Positions 13,120 through 14,540 of a DNA stretch of 14,540 bases are shown piece after piece. The stretch covers positions 1 through 14,540 of the forward strand of contig CAKUGH010000039.1 in NCBI GenBank assembly GCA_934654605.1, given 5' to 3'. Each line of letters opens with the position of its first letter. The first letter of the stretch is position 1. The notes under the pieces were generated by a model. It saw only the letters and a list, made by a program, of their open reading frames with translations. It was not told the origin of the DNA and ran no database searches. The DNA comes from an uncultured Collinsella sp. (GTDB lineage: Bacteria; Actinomycetota; Coriobacteriia; Coriobacteriales; Coriobacteriaceae). The translations under genes were made by a program, and so were the position numbers.

Positions 13120-14540
13120 CTACGGACGCTCGCCGGGCGCCAGGCGCTGCATCTTGTTCACGGCCTTGAACTTGGTGAACAGCGGCACGTACTCAAAGCT
13201 CACGTTGGAGTTCTCCAGGCCGTACCAGCGCGCGGGCGTGCCGGCGGCGCGGCGGATGATGTACTTGAGCGTGATGGCCGTGCGCTCGCTGGGCTCCACA
13301 TCGCTCTCGGGCGCCAGCAGCTTGCGGATCATGACGAACTTGAACGTACCGATGTTGCCCGGGTCCTTGTAGACCGAGTAGTCGTGCTTTTGCGCGGGAA
13401 GCTCGCCGGTAGCGGCAAGGTCCTGAACGACCTGACGCAGGTAGGCGTTAACGCGCTGGTTGACCTTATAGCCCAGGTACAGGTGCACGCGGAAGACGTA
13501 GTCGGTGTCGAACGTCTCGACCGAATAGGCAAACGTGTATGGCTCGTCCATGGTCTCGACGTTGACGAACCACCAGGCGCGGGCGCGCTTGGGATGCTTG
13601 TCCAGAATCGAGTAGACAATGTCGCGGTCGATGTAGTCGGTATGGGTGTCCTTGGTGAGGTACACGATGTTGTCGCTCATGCGCTCGTAGCGGTCGTCGT
13701 CGCGCAGGCGCTTGAGCTGCGGCAGATAGCTGCGCAGCGGCAGCAGCGTAAACTGGCGCTGCTCGACCGCCGTGCCGTTGTACCAGCACACCATGACGCC
13801 CATGATGAGCGCGGCCATGAGGATGGTGAAGTAGCCGCCGTGGAAGAACTTGGTGAGCGAACTCACAAAGAAGAAGCCCTCAAGCAAAAGGAAGAAAGCG
13901 GCGAAGACCCACGGTGCGACCTTGAGCTTGCGCTCCTCGTGCAGGTAGAAGAAGAGCAGCAGCGTGGTGCACATCATGGTGAGCGTAATGGCCAGGCCGT
14001 AAGCGGCTTCCATGTGCGCGGAGTTCTGGAACAGCAGCACCACGATGACGCAGCCCACGAGCATGACGTTGTTGACCATGGGAATGTAGAGCTGGCCCTT
14101 GGTCTCGGCCGGATAGAAGACCTGCATGTGCGGCATGAGGTCCAGACGGCTGGCCTCGGACACCAGCGAAAACGCGCCGGTAATGAGCGCCTGCGAGGCA
14201 ATGATGGCCGCGATGGCTGAAAGGCCGACGGCAAACGGACGCAGGCCCGGGGCGAGCATCTGATAGAACGGGTTGAGGTCGGCAATGCCCATGAGCTCGG
14301 GGTTGGCAGCGTTGTTGATAAGCCAAGCGCCCTGGCCCATATAGGAAAGCAGCAGACAGCACTTAACGAACGGCCAGGTGGCGTAGATGTTGCCGCGGCC
14401 GACGTGGCCCATGTCGGAGTAGAGCGCCTCGGCGCCGGTGGTGGCGAGGAAGCAGCTGCCCAAGATCATGATGCCCGCGTGGTTGTTGGGGCTCAGCAAA
14501 AAGGCAATGCCGCGCACCGGGTTGAGGCACAGCAGCACGG
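13120..14540 (-). CDS. kup: KUP-family potassium transporter, C-terminal part (5' end cut by window)
   Basis: The visible 473 codons cover most of a KUP/HAK/KT potassium uptake protein; the N-terminal spans lie beyond base 14540. The family signature GAEALYSDMGHVGRGNI appears near the left of the visible protein, then NPFYQMLAP and ASQALITGAFSLVSEA. Hydrophobic spans follow through FFHGGYFTILMAALIMGVMVCWY. After the last span comes a cytosolic C-terminal domain of about 240 residues ending LAPGERP. KUP proteins import K+ with H+. It heads a same-strand series with the 64-residue protein and the KdpD/KdpE pair, suggesting potassium-responsive control. Confidence 0.92.
   Translation of the reverse strand, partial: VLLCLNPVRGIAFLLSPNNHAGIMILGSCFLATTGAEALYSDMGHVGRGNIYATWPFVKCCLLLSYMGQGAWLINNAANPELMGIADLNPFYQMLAPGLRPFAVGLSAIAAIIASQALITGAFSLVSEASRLDLMPHMQVFYPAETKGQLYIPMVNNVMLVGCVIVVLLFQNSAHMEAAYGLAITLTMMCTTLLLFFYLHEERKLKVAPWVFAAFFLLLEGFFFVSSLTKFFHGGYFTILMAALIMGVMVCWYNGTAVEQRQFTLLPLRSYLPQLKRLRDDDRYERMSDNIVYLTKDTHTDYIDRDIVYSILDKHPKRARAWWFVNVETMDEPYTFAYSVETFDTDYVFRVHLYLGYKVNQRVNAYLRQVVQDLAATGELPAQKHDYSVYKDPGNIGTFKFVMIRKLLAPESDVEPSERTAITLKYIIRRAAGTPARWYGLENSNVSFEYVPLFTKFKAVNKMQRLAPGERP

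Noticed and set aside
11796..14220. Long + strand open frames opposite kdpD and kup (11796-12968 and 12874-14220)
   Set aside because: They mirror well-recognised genes, are rich in His/Arg/Gln typical of antisense translation, and the two overlap each other.
1..14540. CRISPR arrays, tRNA or rRNA genes, insertion sequences
   Set aside because: No regularly spaced repeats, no tRNA-like cloverleaf or rRNA sequence, and no transposase-like protein were seen.

Overview
The window is GC-rich, densely coding DNA. From GC content, gene content and two repeat-like intergenic palindromes it most resembles a gut actinobacterium of the Coriobacteriia, perhaps Collinsella; this assignment is inference from pattern recognition, with no marker gene to prove it. 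One gene at the left edge (rlmL-like, cut by the window) is on the + strand. Every other gene is on the - strand, so the layout is best read from right to left.

Right part (14540 to 9632): a KUP-family potassium transporter (N-terminus cut by the window end), a 64-residue single-membrane-span protein, a terminator-like palindrome, a KdpD-type sensor kinase lacking the usual N-terminal KdpD/Usp domains, its partner KdpE, and a P-loop sugar/nucleoside kinase 27 bp behind kdpE. No kdpFABC pump genes are visible, so this two-component system sits beside a different potassium transporter.

Middle and left part (9631 to 643): a 911-residue LevR-type PTS regulator is followed, after a 275-bp spacer, by a complete mannose-family PTS in the order EIIB, EIIC, EIID, EIIA. 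Next come a divergent Nif3-type dinuclear metal protein, a neutral-ceramidase-like metallo-amidase without a signal peptide, and a Cof-type HAD phosphatase coupled to it by a GTGA start/stop overlap. The simplest reading is a regulated uptake and processing locus: the PTS imports and phosphorylates an unknown, possibly N-acylated or otherwise amide-bearing sugar-like substrate, and the three cytosolic enzymes process it.

The most interesting points are these. (1) The LevR-type regulator has lost a recognisable GAFTGA loop and has a damaged Walker B, and the PTS leader shows no -24/-12 promoter, so it probably no longer works through sigma-54. (2) The palindrome TGTCGACA occurs in front of both the regulator gene and the PTS operon, each time 15 nt upstream of a -10-like hexamer, and both regions hold a second GTCGAC site. 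(3) The PTS is linked to an unusual enzyme trio. (4) Terminator-like hairpins with T-runs lie directly in front of the ribosome binding sites of three genes. (5) A truncated KdpD sits next to KUP and a tiny membrane protein.
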